Below, one piece after another: positions 35,027 to 42,527 of a stretch of 42,527 bases of DNA. The position numbers and the translations under genes were made by a program. The stretch is from Segatella cerevisiae (GTDB lineage: Bacteria; Bacteroidota; Bacteroidia; Bacteroidales; Bacteroidaceae): the NCBI RefSeq assembly GCF_024054555.1, contig NZ_JAMXLY010000026.1, positions 1 to 42,527 on the forward strand, read 5' to 3'. Under the pieces are notes generated by a model, which searched no databases, was not told the origin of the DNA, and was given only the letters and a program-made list of their open reading frames with translations. Numbering within the stretch: position 1 is the stretch's first letter; each line of letters starts with the position of its first letter.

Positions 35027-35362
35027 ATGGATGAAAAAAGAGAATATGGAATTAAAACTGATCAAATAGCTCGTTTTGCCAAAGCTTTAGGCCATCCTGC
35101 TAGAGTTCAAATTCTGCAATTCTTGGCACAACAGAACGAATGTTATTTTGGAGATATTAATAACGAACTACCTATATCTCAAGCTACTGTTAGTCAACAT
35201 CTAAAAGAGCTAAAAGATGCTGGATTAATACAAGGCACCATTGTACCTCCTAAGGTAAAGTATTGTATTAATAAAGAAAATTGGATTTATGCACGAGAAC
35301 TTTTCTTGAATTTTTTCTCTCAGAAAATTCAAACAGAAAAATGTAAATGTTCTAATCAATAG
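35027..35362 (+). CDS. arsR: ArsR-family metalloregulatory repressor
   Basis: The 111-residue winged-helix protein has the ArsR core from about residue 14 to 95, with recognition helix ISQATVSQHLKELKDAGLI. Cysteines are at 39 (NECYF), 80, 106 and 108 (KCKCSNQ at the C-terminus). The E. coli ELCVCDL site is absent, so arsenite or antimonite may be bound by Cys39 together with the C-terminal pair; this is inferred. It heads the ars operon and probably represses it through the palindromes at 34944-34968 and 35410-35425. Confidence 0.93.
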   Translation: MDEKREYGIKTDQIARFAKALGHPARVQILQFLAQQNECYFGDINNELPISQATVSQHLKELKDAGLIQGTIVPPKVKYCINKENWIYARELFLNFFSQKIQTEKCKCSNQ

Positions 35363-35409
35363 ATTATATTTGGAATATTTGCTTCTGGTCTTTGTGAAGT
35401 GATTAAATG

Positions 35410-35425
35410 TTCGTAAATATACGAA
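35410..35425 (+). promoter_or_regulatory. Second ArsR operator, upstream of arsD
   Basis: TTCGTA (35410-35415) and TACGAA (35420-35425) form a perfect inverted repeat with a 4-bp spacer, the same half-sites as before arsR. It lies in the 121-bp gap between arsR and arsD. Promoter-like TATATTTG at 35365-35372 stands upstream of it, so arsD-arsA-acr3 may have their own repressible promoter. Confidence 0.6.
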
Positions 35426-35483
35426 ATATATCTTATGAATAATATAATAGATATCAAATTTTAATTATAACGATCATAATAAA

Positions 35484-35903
35484 ATGAAAAAAATAGAAAT
35501 TTTTGATCCTGCTATGTGTTGCTCAACTGGTATTTGTGGTCCTAGCATAGACAAAGATTTATTGAGATTTGCGACTTTAGTAGACTCTCTAAAGAATATG
35601 GGAGTATTTGTCAAGCGGTATAATTTAAGTTCTGAACCGCAGGCTTTTATGAAAAATCAGAAGGTATATGAAATGTTAAATTCGGAAGGAGTAAAGGTGT
35701 TACCTATCACATTAGTTGACGGGAAGGTTGTTGTTAAAGGGAAATATCCTTCCACAAAGCAAATGAGTGAATGGACAGATAAAAATCTAATGATTGTCCC
35801 GTCATCTTCAATCTCTCAACTAGAGAGTCTTACTAGTAATTATTTATGTTGTGCTAAAAATAATGAGAAGGTAAATCATTGTAATTGTAGCAAAAAAAAA
35901 TAA
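35484..35903 (+). CDS. arsD: ArsD arsenite metallochaperone
   Basis: The 139-residue protein has the thioredoxin-like ArsD fold. The conserved Cys12-Cys13-Cys18 triad (MCCSTGICGP) binds As(III) and hands it to ArsA. A second set of cysteines lies near the C-terminus (LCCAKN and HCNC). ArsD is otherwise a weak repressor in some systems. A good Shine-Dalgarno stretch, GGAAAGGA, follows it for arsA, 10 bp away. Confidence 0.94.
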   Translation: MKKIEIFDPAMCCSTGICGPSIDKDLLRFATLVDSLKNMGVFVKRYNLSSEPQAFMKNQKVYEMLNSEGVKVLPITLVDGKVVVKGKYPSTKQMSEWTDKNLMIVPSSSISQLESLTSNYLCCAKNNEKVNHCNCSKKK

Positions 35904-35913
35904 GGAAAGGAAA

Positions 35914-37632
35914 ATGAAATCTTATTCTATTTCAGATTTAATGACTTTTAAATACTTGTTCTTCACAGGTAAAGGAGGAGTTGGGAAGACTAGTATTGCA
36001 TGTGCTACAGCTGTAGCAATGGCTGATAAAGGAGAACAGGTGTTGCTTATCAGTACTGATCCTGCATCAAATTTGGAAGATGTTTTTGGAGAAAAAATTC
36101 CAGAGCAAGGCTTATCAATCAAAGCCTTACCAAGCTTGACAATTATTAACATTGATCCCATAAAAGCTGCTAACAAATATAAAAATCATGTGTTGAAACT
36201 TTATGAAAATTTATTGCCAATATCTGTCATTAAAAATATAGAAGAGCAACTTTCAGGTTCTTGTACTGTAGAAATTGCAGCTTTCAATAAGTTTTCTGAT
36301 TTTTTATCAAGTGAAAAAATTGCTTGCAAATATGATCATATTATTTTTGATACTGCTCCTACAGGCCACACTCTACGTATGCTTCGCCTGCCATCAGCAT
36401 GGAATACATTTATTAAAACAAGTAAATACGGAGTTTCATGTCTTGGTCAATTATCAGGTTTAAGAGGAAGAAAAAAAAGTTACGAACAGGCTGTAAGAAA
36501 TCTCTCTGACGATAAAAGGACTATTTTGATACTAGTAAGTCGACCTGAAATGGCACCGTTAAAAGAGGCTGCACGTGCTTCGTTAGAATTAGAGCAAATA
36601 GGAATTCGTAATCAACTTCTTATTATCAACGGACTTATGGATAAAAAATCTAATGACAACTTGGCTTCACAAATCTATAAAGAACAACAACGCTCGATAA
36701 TTGGCATCCCCCAAGAACTCCAGTCCTTTCCTGTTGTTAAAGTGCCTTTACGATCTTATAGTCTTTCAAATATTAATAATCTTCGTAGATTTTTTATTTC
36801 TGATAGACATGTTCAAGCAAAAGCCATTCGTTCTATTCCCAAATGTCCTCATTTAGACGACCTTATTGATGATATTTATAAAAGTGGAAAGCGTATTATT
36901 TTCACGATGGGTAAAGGTGGAGTGGGAAAAACAACTATCGCTACAAAAATTGCATTTGGACTTAAGGAAAGAGGGGCTAAGGTTAGATTGACGACAACAG
37001 ATCCTGCTGATCATTTAAACTATCAGTTAGCTGTTCATGCAGGAATTAATATTAGCAAGATTGATCCTCAAGAACAACTTGAAATATATAAAAATGAAGT
37101 CAGGATGCAAGCTAAAAAAGCAGGGGTTACGGATTTTTCTTATATTGAAGAAGATCTTCGTTCTCCTTGTACACAAGAAATAGCGATTTTTCGTGCTTTT
37201 GCAGATATCGTGGAAAAAGCATCAGCAGAAATAGTAGTTATAGATACAGCGCCTACTGGCCATACATTATTATTGCTTAGCTCTGTGCAAAGCTATGATC
37301 GTCAAATATTACATACAGAAGGAATTACTCCAAAATCTGTAAAAAATCTATTGCCACGTTTACATGATCGATACCAAACAGAAGTTATTATTGTTACATT
37401 GCCAGAAGCAACACCTGTATACGAAGCTTCAAGACTACAAGATGATCTTGAACGAGCAGGAATTTATTCTACATGGTGGGTAGTTAATCAATGCGTTTTA
37501 CTCAATCAAACCAGTGACATGTTCCTTTTAGAAAAAGCAAGAAGTGAACGACAATGGATAAAGAAAGTTTGCCAGCGTTCAGACAGACATACTGTCCTAA
37601 TTGAATGGAAGAATGATGAATCTAGAATATAA
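35914..37632 (+). CDS. arsA: ArsA arsenite-stimulated ATPase, two-domain
   Basis: The 572-residue protein contains two homologous ATPase halves, each with a deviant P-loop: GKGGVGKTS at residues 19-27 and GKGGVGKTT at 333-341. Each half has the signature DTAPTGHTLRMLRLP or DTAPTGHTLLLLS. Candidate metal-site cysteines are in SGSCTVEIA, VSCLGQL and SPCTQEIA, equivalent to the E. coli Cys113, Cys172 and Cys422 set. ArsA receives arsenite from ArsD and energises the efflux pump. It is full length and unbroken. Its usual partner is ArsB, but here the following pump gene is Acr3. Confidence 0.96.
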   Translation: MKSYSISDLMTFKYLFFTGKGGVGKTSIACATAVAMADKGEQVLLISTDPASNLEDVFGEKIPEQGLSIKALPSLTIINIDPIKAANKYKNHVLKLYENLLPISVIKNIEEQLSGSCTVEIAAFNKFSDFLSSEKIACKYDHIIFDTAPTGHTLRMLRLPSAWNTFIKTSKYGVSCLGQLSGLRGRKKSYEQAVRNLSDDKRTILILVSRPEMAPLKEAARASLELEQIGIRNQLLIINGLMDKKSNDNLASQIYKEQQRSIIGIPQELQSFPVVKVPLRSYSLSNINNLRRFFISDRHVQAKAIRSIPKCPHLDDLIDDIYKSGKRIIFTMGKGGVGKTTIATKIAFGLKERGAKVRLTTTDPADHLNYQLAVHAGINISKIDPQEQLEIYKNEVRMQAKKAGVTDFSYIEEDLRSPCTQEIAIFRAFADIVEKASAEIVVIDTAPTGHTLLLLSSVQSYDRQILHTEGITPKSVKNLLPRLHDRYQTEVIIVTLPEATPVYEASRLQDDLERAGIYSTWWVVNQCVLLNQTSDMFLLEKARSERQWIKKVCQRSDRHTVLIEWKNDESRI

Positions 37633-37713
37633 AGATATGATATTTAAATAGTCGGACGGATTCGTTTTGTGGTAGATTTCAATTTTAAGGTGTTATATTT
37701 AACAAATTATATT

Positions 37714-38772
37714 ATGAAGAAAGGGATAAATTTTTTAGACCATTATATGACTTTTTGGATATTTTTGGCTATGGTTTTGGGTTTACTCTTGGGATGTTTT
37801 ATTCCCTATATTAGTTATATCTGGGGTAGTCTTACAATCGGAACTACAAATATTTATATAGCTTTGGGCTTGATATTGATGATATATCCTTCATTTACAA
37901 AAGTAAAATATGAAAAATTAGGTGAAGTTTTTTCAAATACAAAGATATTAGGACTATCATTATTGCAAAATTGGATTATTGGGCCTATCCTAATGTTTAT
38001 ACTTTCTATTTCTTTTCTTCGTTTCAATATAGATTACATGTATGGGCTAATACTAATTGGTCTAGCTCGTTGTATTGCAATGGTGATTATTTGGAATGAT
38101 CTTGCCCAAGGAGACCGGCAATATGCAGCTGGACTAGTGGCACTTAATTCATTATTTCAGATATTTCTGTATTCGATATATGCCTATATTTTTATGGTTA
38201 TATTTCCACAATTATTTGGATTACCTGCAAATGAGTCCGTGTCTCGAATTACAATAATTGATATATTAAAAAGTGTATCAATTTATATGGGTATACCAAT
38301 GGTAACCGGATTTTCCACTCGCTTTATTTTAATCCATTTAAAAGACGAGCAATGGTATAATGCAAAATTTATTCCTAAAATTTCCCCACTTAGCTTAATA
38401 GCATTGCTATTTGTTATTATTGTTATGTTCTCTCTTAAAGCTGAATACATCGTTCAAATGCCGTTGGATGTTATCCATATTGCAATTCCTTTAGTAATCT
38501 ATTTTATTATAATGTTTTTGCTAACTTTTTTTATAAGTAAAAAATCGGGAGCAAATTATGAGCAATGTGCTACCCTTTCATTTACTGCAGCCAGTAATAA
38601 CTTTGAATTAGCAATTGCGGTCGCAGTAGCTATTTTTGGAATTAATTCTGGAGAAGCTTTTGCAACGGTTATTGGACCACTTATAGAGGTTCCTGTAATG
38701 ATAGGTTTAGTTAATATAGCATTATTTTTCAAGAAAAAATTCTTTGTTAAGGGACTGCACTTGAATAACTAA
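37714..38772 (+). CDS. acr3: Acr3-family arsenite efflux permease
   Basis: The 352-residue protein has about ten membrane helices. It carries the Acr3 hallmarks [19 protein letters not shown] and [18 protein letters not shown], with the conserved Cys120, and it ends in the half-conserved [17 protein letters not shown] helix. The ATG at 37714 is preferred; a GTG at 37669 would add 15 non-conserved residues. It would expel As(III) from the cytoplasm, probably with ArsA. No arsC arsenate reductase follows, so the operon handles arsenite directly or relies on a reductase elsewhere. Confidence 0.95.
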   Translation: MKKGINFLDHYMTFWIFLAMVLGLLLGCFIPYISYIWGSLTIGTTNIYIALGLILMIYPSFTKVKYEKLGEVFSNTKILGLSLLQNWIIGPILMFILSISFLRFNIDYMYGLILIGLARCIAMVIIWNDLAQGDRQYAAGLVALNSLFQIFLYSIYAYIFMVIFPQLFGLPANESVSRITIIDILKSVSIYMGIPMVTGFSTRFILIHLKDEQWYNAKFIPKISPLSLIALLFVIIVMFSLKAEYIVQMPLDVIHIAIPLVIYFIIMFLLTFFISKKSGANYEQCATLSFTAASNNFELAIAVAVAIFGINSGEAFATVIGPLIEVPVMIGLVNIALFFKKKFFVKGLHLNN

Positions 38773-38842
38773 TTTAAGAAATTGTATCCTTTAACTTTAA
38801 TGTGCTGTATTGGGGAGCGTAAGTTACTTTCCAAATAAATAG

Positions 38843-38865
38843 AGTGCGTTTAATGAATACGCACT
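38843..38865. terminator. Hairpin after acr3
   Basis: AGTGCGT (38843-38849) and ACGCACT (38859-38865) form a 7-bp stem with a 9-nt loop, about 70 bp after the acr3 stop codon. T-runs are weak on the plus strand and somewhat better on the minus strand, so it may serve the convergent barrel gene. Confidence 0.35.
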
Positions 38866-38896
38866 TAAGCATATGATTCAATTCCGTTTTTCTTAT

Positions 38897-38974
38897 ATTT
38901 TGCCTAGGCAAAGGTATCCTGATGCCAATAAGTCTTTCGGCGTTGATGCCATTCTTTTGTTGCCTAGGTAAAAT
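38897..38974. repeat. 78-bp segment bounded by 15-bp inverted repeats
   Basis: Bases 38897-38911 and the reverse complement of 38960-38974 match at 14 of 15 positions around the AvrII palindrome CCTAGG. The core of each arm is itself nearly palindromic (TTGCCTAGGCAA). No target duplication was recognised. It lies between convergent genes and could be a small non-autonomous element, a large hairpin or a double protein-binding site. Confidence 0.5.
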
Positions 38975-38986
38975 CATTTGATCAGA

Positions 38987-41539
38987 TCAGAAATTGAATC
39001 GCAGGCCCGCCATGACCTCACATCCTCTAAGAGCCACTTGATAATAGTTGTAATCCAGACCATTATATTCAGCCTGTTTATAGCGTTTCCTATTGAGGAT
39101 GTTCGAGGCTTTCAGGTCCAGGTCCAGTCCGTTGCTTACCCTCCACTGACAACCCATGTCCAGGAAGGTGAGATGCTGGTAGTGCCCCTTTGACAGTTCC
39201 GCACAACTGTAGTCTAAGGCGATACGGACGGAGAAATGTGCCACAGGATAGAGACTCAGTGTGCCGATATCCGAATAACTCTTCAGCAGTGTGCGGTCAA
39301 GATACTGGTTTTTGTCCTGCCATGTGAGATTGCCGGTCAGGATATTTGAGAAGTTCACCCATTTCCATTTGTTCTCATAAAGTGCCGCCGATGCACTTAC
39401 AGCATTCGACCGTGCTTCCCGGAACAAGCCGTTCTGGGCTATTGGCAAGATCATGCGGCTGTAGACGAGGGAAGATTTCAGTGTCAGTCCTGTGTTATAG
39501 AAGGACTTGTCCAGGGAAGTCAGGATCTGCAGTGTTTTCTGTGTGGTGGAATGCCATAGGGGTTGTGATAAGGAAAAATCTTCCGTATAGGTATACTGCC
39601 GGCAATAACTCCTCCTGTAAGTCGTATAGTAAACGAAGAGATCCCAGTTGAGGAGTGAGATGACATTATGGTAGGCAAGGGATGCCGAACTCATCGAGCG
39701 ATAGATCCAATTCGTGGAGTCTGCCATTTGCGAGAGCGTCCGGTAGTCTGTGCGGAGCATGACCGGTGCGATGTTTTCCGTTGAGGCGCTGGAAGCAAGT
39801 GCCGATCTCATTCTGATCTCCCAAGCAGGAGAGAAGGTGTGCCGCCAGTTAAACTCTGGAGAGAACAGCCATTTGTCCTCATGCTTCTCGCGGCTTGCCG
39901 GCAGCGTTGTCCTCATATACATCATCTTCCCGCCCAAACTCACATAGCCTTTACCGTAACGTATCACAAATGAGGGACTGGCGTAAAAGGTCAGATAGTT
40001 GTAGTCATAACTGCCATCTTTGGTTTGCAGATGGTCTTTCCGTCCTGTGCTGCCTATAGTCAGGTCCAATTGCTGTTTGAAGAAAGGCAGGGAGACCTTC
40101 AGATGATTGTCTGTCTCCAGACGGGAGGAATTGACCCACGTGTTGCCGGTATACACAGGAGAACCGGACAAGTCCATCGACTCGTGCTGTCCGACATAGT
40201 TGATTGTGGACAACAACTCATACGTTTGCCGTCGGGTGTTGAAAGTTGCCTGGAGTTGATTGGACACTTGCAGCGGATGGTGCGCAGTGCTGACGTCCAA
40301 CTGTTGCACATTGCCTCTTTGGGCACCCTTTTGGCTGACGGAAGAGAAACTGCCGTTCAGAGCATCTTTCAGATATGTCTGTTTGGCATTGAGTTCATAC
40401 TCTATCGTGCCCAGTGCCGCATAATTGCCATCATTCTGATGGCGGCTTTCAAAAACTTCCACGGGTTGATTGCTGCCATAATACACATAACTGCTGTCTG
40501 ACGTGTTCTTCCTGTCGTCGGCAAAGGACACATTGTATTTCAGAGAACCATATTGGGAGAGCCTATACAGACGGTTCACTGTCAGCAACATCGAGTGGTT
40601 CCAGAGATACCGGGAGGCACTGATGGGCAGAGAAGGGGCTTCCAATTGAGAGATGAGCGGTAGGGGTGATGCAGCGTTCCATGTCTCATCATCTGACAGG
40701 TCGTGCGCAGTGAGGTCTGAGGAGATGTCTTCACCGCTGTTATTGGCCTTCAGATTGACCAATACCTGCTTTCGCTTGTCTACCAGAATGCCGGTGAGCC
40801 TGCCGTTTCCCAAGATCTTATCGCCACTTCCTCCGGACAAATAGGCCTCACCGAAAGGCTTCGCCTTGTAGCCGGCATTCAACTTGATGTCCAATGTGGC
40901 ACGATCACTCGGCACTTTTCCTTGCAGGGCACGCACAGGTTGATTGTCTTCCAGAACCTCTATCTGCGAGACGGCGTCCACAGGCATGTTTCTCGTCACC
41001 ACATTGTATCTGTTCCCCATGAGATTCTGGCCTTCGATATTCAACTGGTTGATGCTTTTCCCCATGTAAGACACAGAACCGTTGGTAGAGACTTTGACGC
41101 CCGGCAGTTTCTTCAGTACGTCTTCTATATATTTGTCGTCCTTGCTTTTGAAGGAGGCTACATTGTAGATCAGGGTATCCCCGTGTTGTCGGATAGGCTT
41201 TACCTGTACCTCTATGCCTTTTAATGCCACGACGGATGGTTCCATCACGATCGTCTGAATCTGACGGATCTTGCTCCGAGGCAATTTCACTGAGACATAA
41301 CCCACTCGTGAAAAGAGCAAGGAATTTGTCCCATGAGGCACCGATAATGTGTATTTTCCTTCATGGTCAGTGATGCAGTAGGAAAGGGTCTTGCCCTGAG
41401 CATCACAACTCTTGCAAGTCACGTAGCCGATGGAGGTTCCCTTTGCATCTGTCACTCTCCCCGAATAAGTCCCGGCATCCTGTGCTGCATTGCACAGGCA
41501 CTTCAGTAACATCAAGAATAGACATATCCACCTGCTCAT
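38987..41539 (-). CDS. Outer-membrane beta-barrel protein with carboxypeptidase-like domain
   Basis: The 850-residue protein resembles TonB-dependent receptors of the OMP_b-brl_3 kind. A signal peptide (about 1-19) is followed by a carboxypeptidase-regulatory-like domain (about 25-100, ending IVMEPSVVALKGIEVQ), then a plug (about 110-235, with YIEDVLKKLPGVKVS) and a long barrel with many amphipathic strands ending in MAGLRFNF. A canonical TonB box was not recognised. Its ATG overlaps the stop of the upstream GLPGLI gene (ATGA), so the two proteins are likely partners. Cargo and direction of transport are unknown. It is not preceded by a SusD-like gene, so glycan import is less likely. Confidence 0.88.
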   Translation of the reverse strand: MSRWICLFLMLLKCLCNAAQDAGTYSGRVTDAKGTSIGYVTCKSCDAQGKTLSYCITDHEGKYTLSVPHGTNSLLFSRVGYVSVKLPRSKIRQIQTIVMEPSVVALKGIEVQVKPIRQHGDTLIYNVASFKSKDDKYIEDVLKKLPGVKVSTNGSVSYMGKSINQLNIEGQNLMGNRYNVVTRNMPVDAVSQIEVLEDNQPVRALQGKVPSDRATLDIKLNAGYKAKPFGEAYLSGGSGDKILGNGRLTGILVDKRKQVLVNLKANNSGEDISSDLTAHDLSDDETWNAASPLPLISQLEAPSLPISASRYLWNHSMLLTVNRLYRLSQYGSLKYNVSFADDRKNTSDSSYVYYGSNQPVEVFESRHQNDGNYAALGTIEYELNAKQTYLKDALNGSFSSVSQKGAQRGNVQQLDVSTAHHPLQVSNQLQATFNTRRQTYELLSTINYVGQHESMDLSGSPVYTGNTWVNSSRLETDNHLKVSLPFFKQQLDLTIGSTGRKDHLQTKDGSYDYNYLTFYASPSFVIRYGKGYVSLGGKMMYMRTTLPASREKHEDKWLFSPEFNWRHTFSPAWEIRMRSALASSASTENIAPVMLRTDYRTLSQMADSTNWIYRSMSSASLAYHNVISLLNWDLFVYYTTYRRSYCRQYTYTEDFSLSQPLWHSTTQKTLQILTSLDKSFYNTGLTLKSSLVYSRMILPIAQNGLFREARSNAVSASAALYENKWKWVNFSNILTGNLTWQDKNQYLDRTLLKSYSDIGTLSLYPVAHFSVRIALDYSCAELSKGHYQHLTFLDMGCQWRVSNGLDLDLKASNILNRKRYKQAEYNGLDYNYYQVALRGCEVMAGLRFNF

Positions 41540-42381
41540 TCCAATTCCATAGGATTATAAGGCTTTGGAGGTGTCGGATCAGAGTCATCATCCAAAGTGT
41601 GAATAAATGCCTTGGACGCCTCGTCAGGGTGATCGCAATAATTCTTGTAGCCTTTTCTGTCGCCTTCTCTGGTGGTCTTCACCTCTTTCCGGTTGACGAA
41701 AAGATAGATCGGTTCTTTATGACTGCGTTGCTCCAATCCGTTGAGTTCATAGTCAAAATAACCTTTGGTATCACTGACTTTCATGATCAGTCCCGGCAGA
41801 CCACCGAAAACATAAGGTCCGAAAGGGAGGGCTATTTTATCTGCATACCATGCCACATAGTCTCGTCCGCGGTATCGTGTTGTGGCCTTTTTGCAGTCTT
41901 GTCCAGCTATGAGCGTATCCCCATCCATGAGTTGCCAATGGATAGCGGGGATGTTGTCAGAATAAATGAAATGTATGACACCACCCCGGTTGTCTTGAAT
42001 GGTAGCTGCATCGGAATGGAGTGACTTGACGACGTTGAGTCCATAGCACTTTTGGCGGATGATCGGAAAAGCTTTAGAGAAATAGGCAGCTGAGGTTTCT
42101 TTGTTGTAATATGTCGCATCCGTGAGTGAATCGAGCATCAGGTTGGGCAGATCACAAAATTGAATATCATTGTTTCCGATCAGCAAGACGGTCTGTGCTT
42201 CGCTCTTGGTATTTGGTGCCGTAGGGTCAACGGCCCAGGTCATTTTATAATAGACGCGTACATTGCTGCTGTCTACAATATTGCGTTTGGCAGGTGATAA
42301 TTTTACACCACCGTTCTTTATCGATTGGGCGGCAACGATAAGGGGTAAAAGTAAGAAGGCTAATAAGAATGTTCTTTTCAT
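41536..42381 (-). CDS. GLPGLI family protein, exported
   Basis: The 281-residue protein carries the name-giving motif FGGLPGLIMK near residue 200. A signal peptide ends near IVAAQS. The rest is beta-rich with no catalytic motif I can name. The ATG at 42381 is chosen; a TTG three codons upstream is in frame but less likely. GLPGLI proteins are widespread in Bacteroidota, often beside outer-membrane receptors, and have no established function. It is followed by the barrel gene with a 4-bp overlap. Only 24 bp separate it from an upstream transposase gene, so its promoter is inside or beyond the mobile element. Confidence 0.88.
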   Translation of the reverse strand: MKRTFLLAFLLLPLIVAAQSIKNGGVKLSPAKRNIVDSSNVRVYYKMTWAVDPTAPNTKSEAQTVLLIGNNDIQFCDLPNLMLDSLTDATYYNKETSAAYFSKAFPIIRQKCYGLNVVKSLHSDAATIQDNRGGVIHFIYSDNIPAIHWQLMDGDTLIAGQDCKKATTRYRGRDYVAWYADKIALPFGPYVFGGLPGLIMKVSDTKGYFDYELNGLEQRSHKEPIYLFVNRKEVKTTREGDRKGYKNYCDHPDEASKAFIHTLDDDSDPTPPKPYNPMELE

Positions 42382-42405
42382 TATCAACAATTAATTATAA
42401 ATGGT

Positions 42406-42527
42406 TCATCCGACAAATGCGTAGTTTTTATCATGTAGCGATAAAATTTTGAGTTCAAAAAACTTCTCATCCCGATATCCATACGCCTGTCTTTTCATTG
42501 TCTTGATTTTGTTGTTTATCCCTTCAA
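42406..42527 (-). CDS. ISL3-like transposase, C-terminal fragment at window edge
   Basis: On the minus strand a frame open at the window edge encodes 39 residues and a stop, beginning EGINNKIKTMKRQAYGYRD and ending NYAFVG. The EG(I/L)NNKIK...AYGYRD pattern is the C-terminus of ISL3-type DDE transposases, where the first Glu is the third catalytic acid. The start lies beyond base 42527, so completeness cannot be judged. The frame is too short to have been noticed by length alone. Confidence 0.75.
   Translation of the reverse strand, partial: EGINNKIKTMKRQAYGYRDEKFFELKILSLHDKNYAFVG

Noticed and set aside
38897..38974. CRISPR-like repeat pair
   Set aside because: Only two arms occur, they are inverted and palindromic, and there is no regular spacer series or cas gene.
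38774..38977. 67-codon minus-strand frame with PRQ repeats
   Set aside because: The repeated residues come from the inverted-repeat arms, there is no start context, and the frame spans the acr3 terminator region.

Overview
The window is a chromosomal segment of a Bacteroidales bacterium, probably Bacteroides, Phocaeicola, Parabacteroides or a close relative. The evidence is a SusC/SusD pair with a FecR-type anti-sigma factor, TAnnTTTG -7 promoter boxes, weak Shine-Dalgarno sequences, an IS4-family element typical of gut Bacteroidales, and a GLPGLI-family protein. The species cannot be named from sequence alone. No tRNA, rRNA or CRISPR array was seen.

Region 1 (1-1046) holds terminator-like hairpins, a clear TTTG-N20-TAnnTTTG promoter and cutC. 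Region 2 (1370-27465) is a polysaccharide utilization locus. The plus strand encodes a GH35 beta-galactosidase, an unclassified Asp-box beta-propeller protein, a GH29 fucosidase, a DUF4838/GH163-like enzyme with a discoidin-type domain, a GH3 enzyme, a GH125 alpha-mannosidase, a GH2 enzyme, a CocE/NonD (S15-like) serine hydrolase, FecR, SusC with an N-terminal STN domain, SusD and a GH27 alpha-galactosidase. The only ECF sigma gene lies at the far end on the opposite strand, separated from fecR by about 9 kb. An IS4-family element has inserted into its last codons. Nearly all enzymes carry type I signal peptides and SusD is the only clear lipoprotein, so the locus looks like import through SusCD followed by exo-acting trimming in the periplasm. 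The enzyme mix suggests a fucosylated, galactosylated, mannose-containing glycan such as an N-glycan; that is inference.

Region 3 (27895-34495, all minus strand) carries a P-type Mg2+ ATPase (mgtA-like), the sensor kinase and response regulator of a two-component system, and pabC/pabB-like folate genes. ATTAGA hexamers spaced exactly 11 bp apart lie upstream of both mgtA (four copies, one with a single mismatch) and the response-regulator gene (two copies), which suggests that this regulator controls both.

Region 4 (34944-38772) is an AT-rich arsenic operon, arsR-arsD-arsA-acr3, with a shared TTCGTA-N4-TACGAA-type operator before arsR and before arsD and no arsenate reductase. Region 5 (38773-42527) has a 78-bp segment bounded by near-perfect 15-bp inverted repeats, then on the minus strand a GLPGLI protein and an outer-membrane beta-barrel gene with overlapping stop and start codons. 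The window ends in the C-terminus of an ISL3-like transposase.
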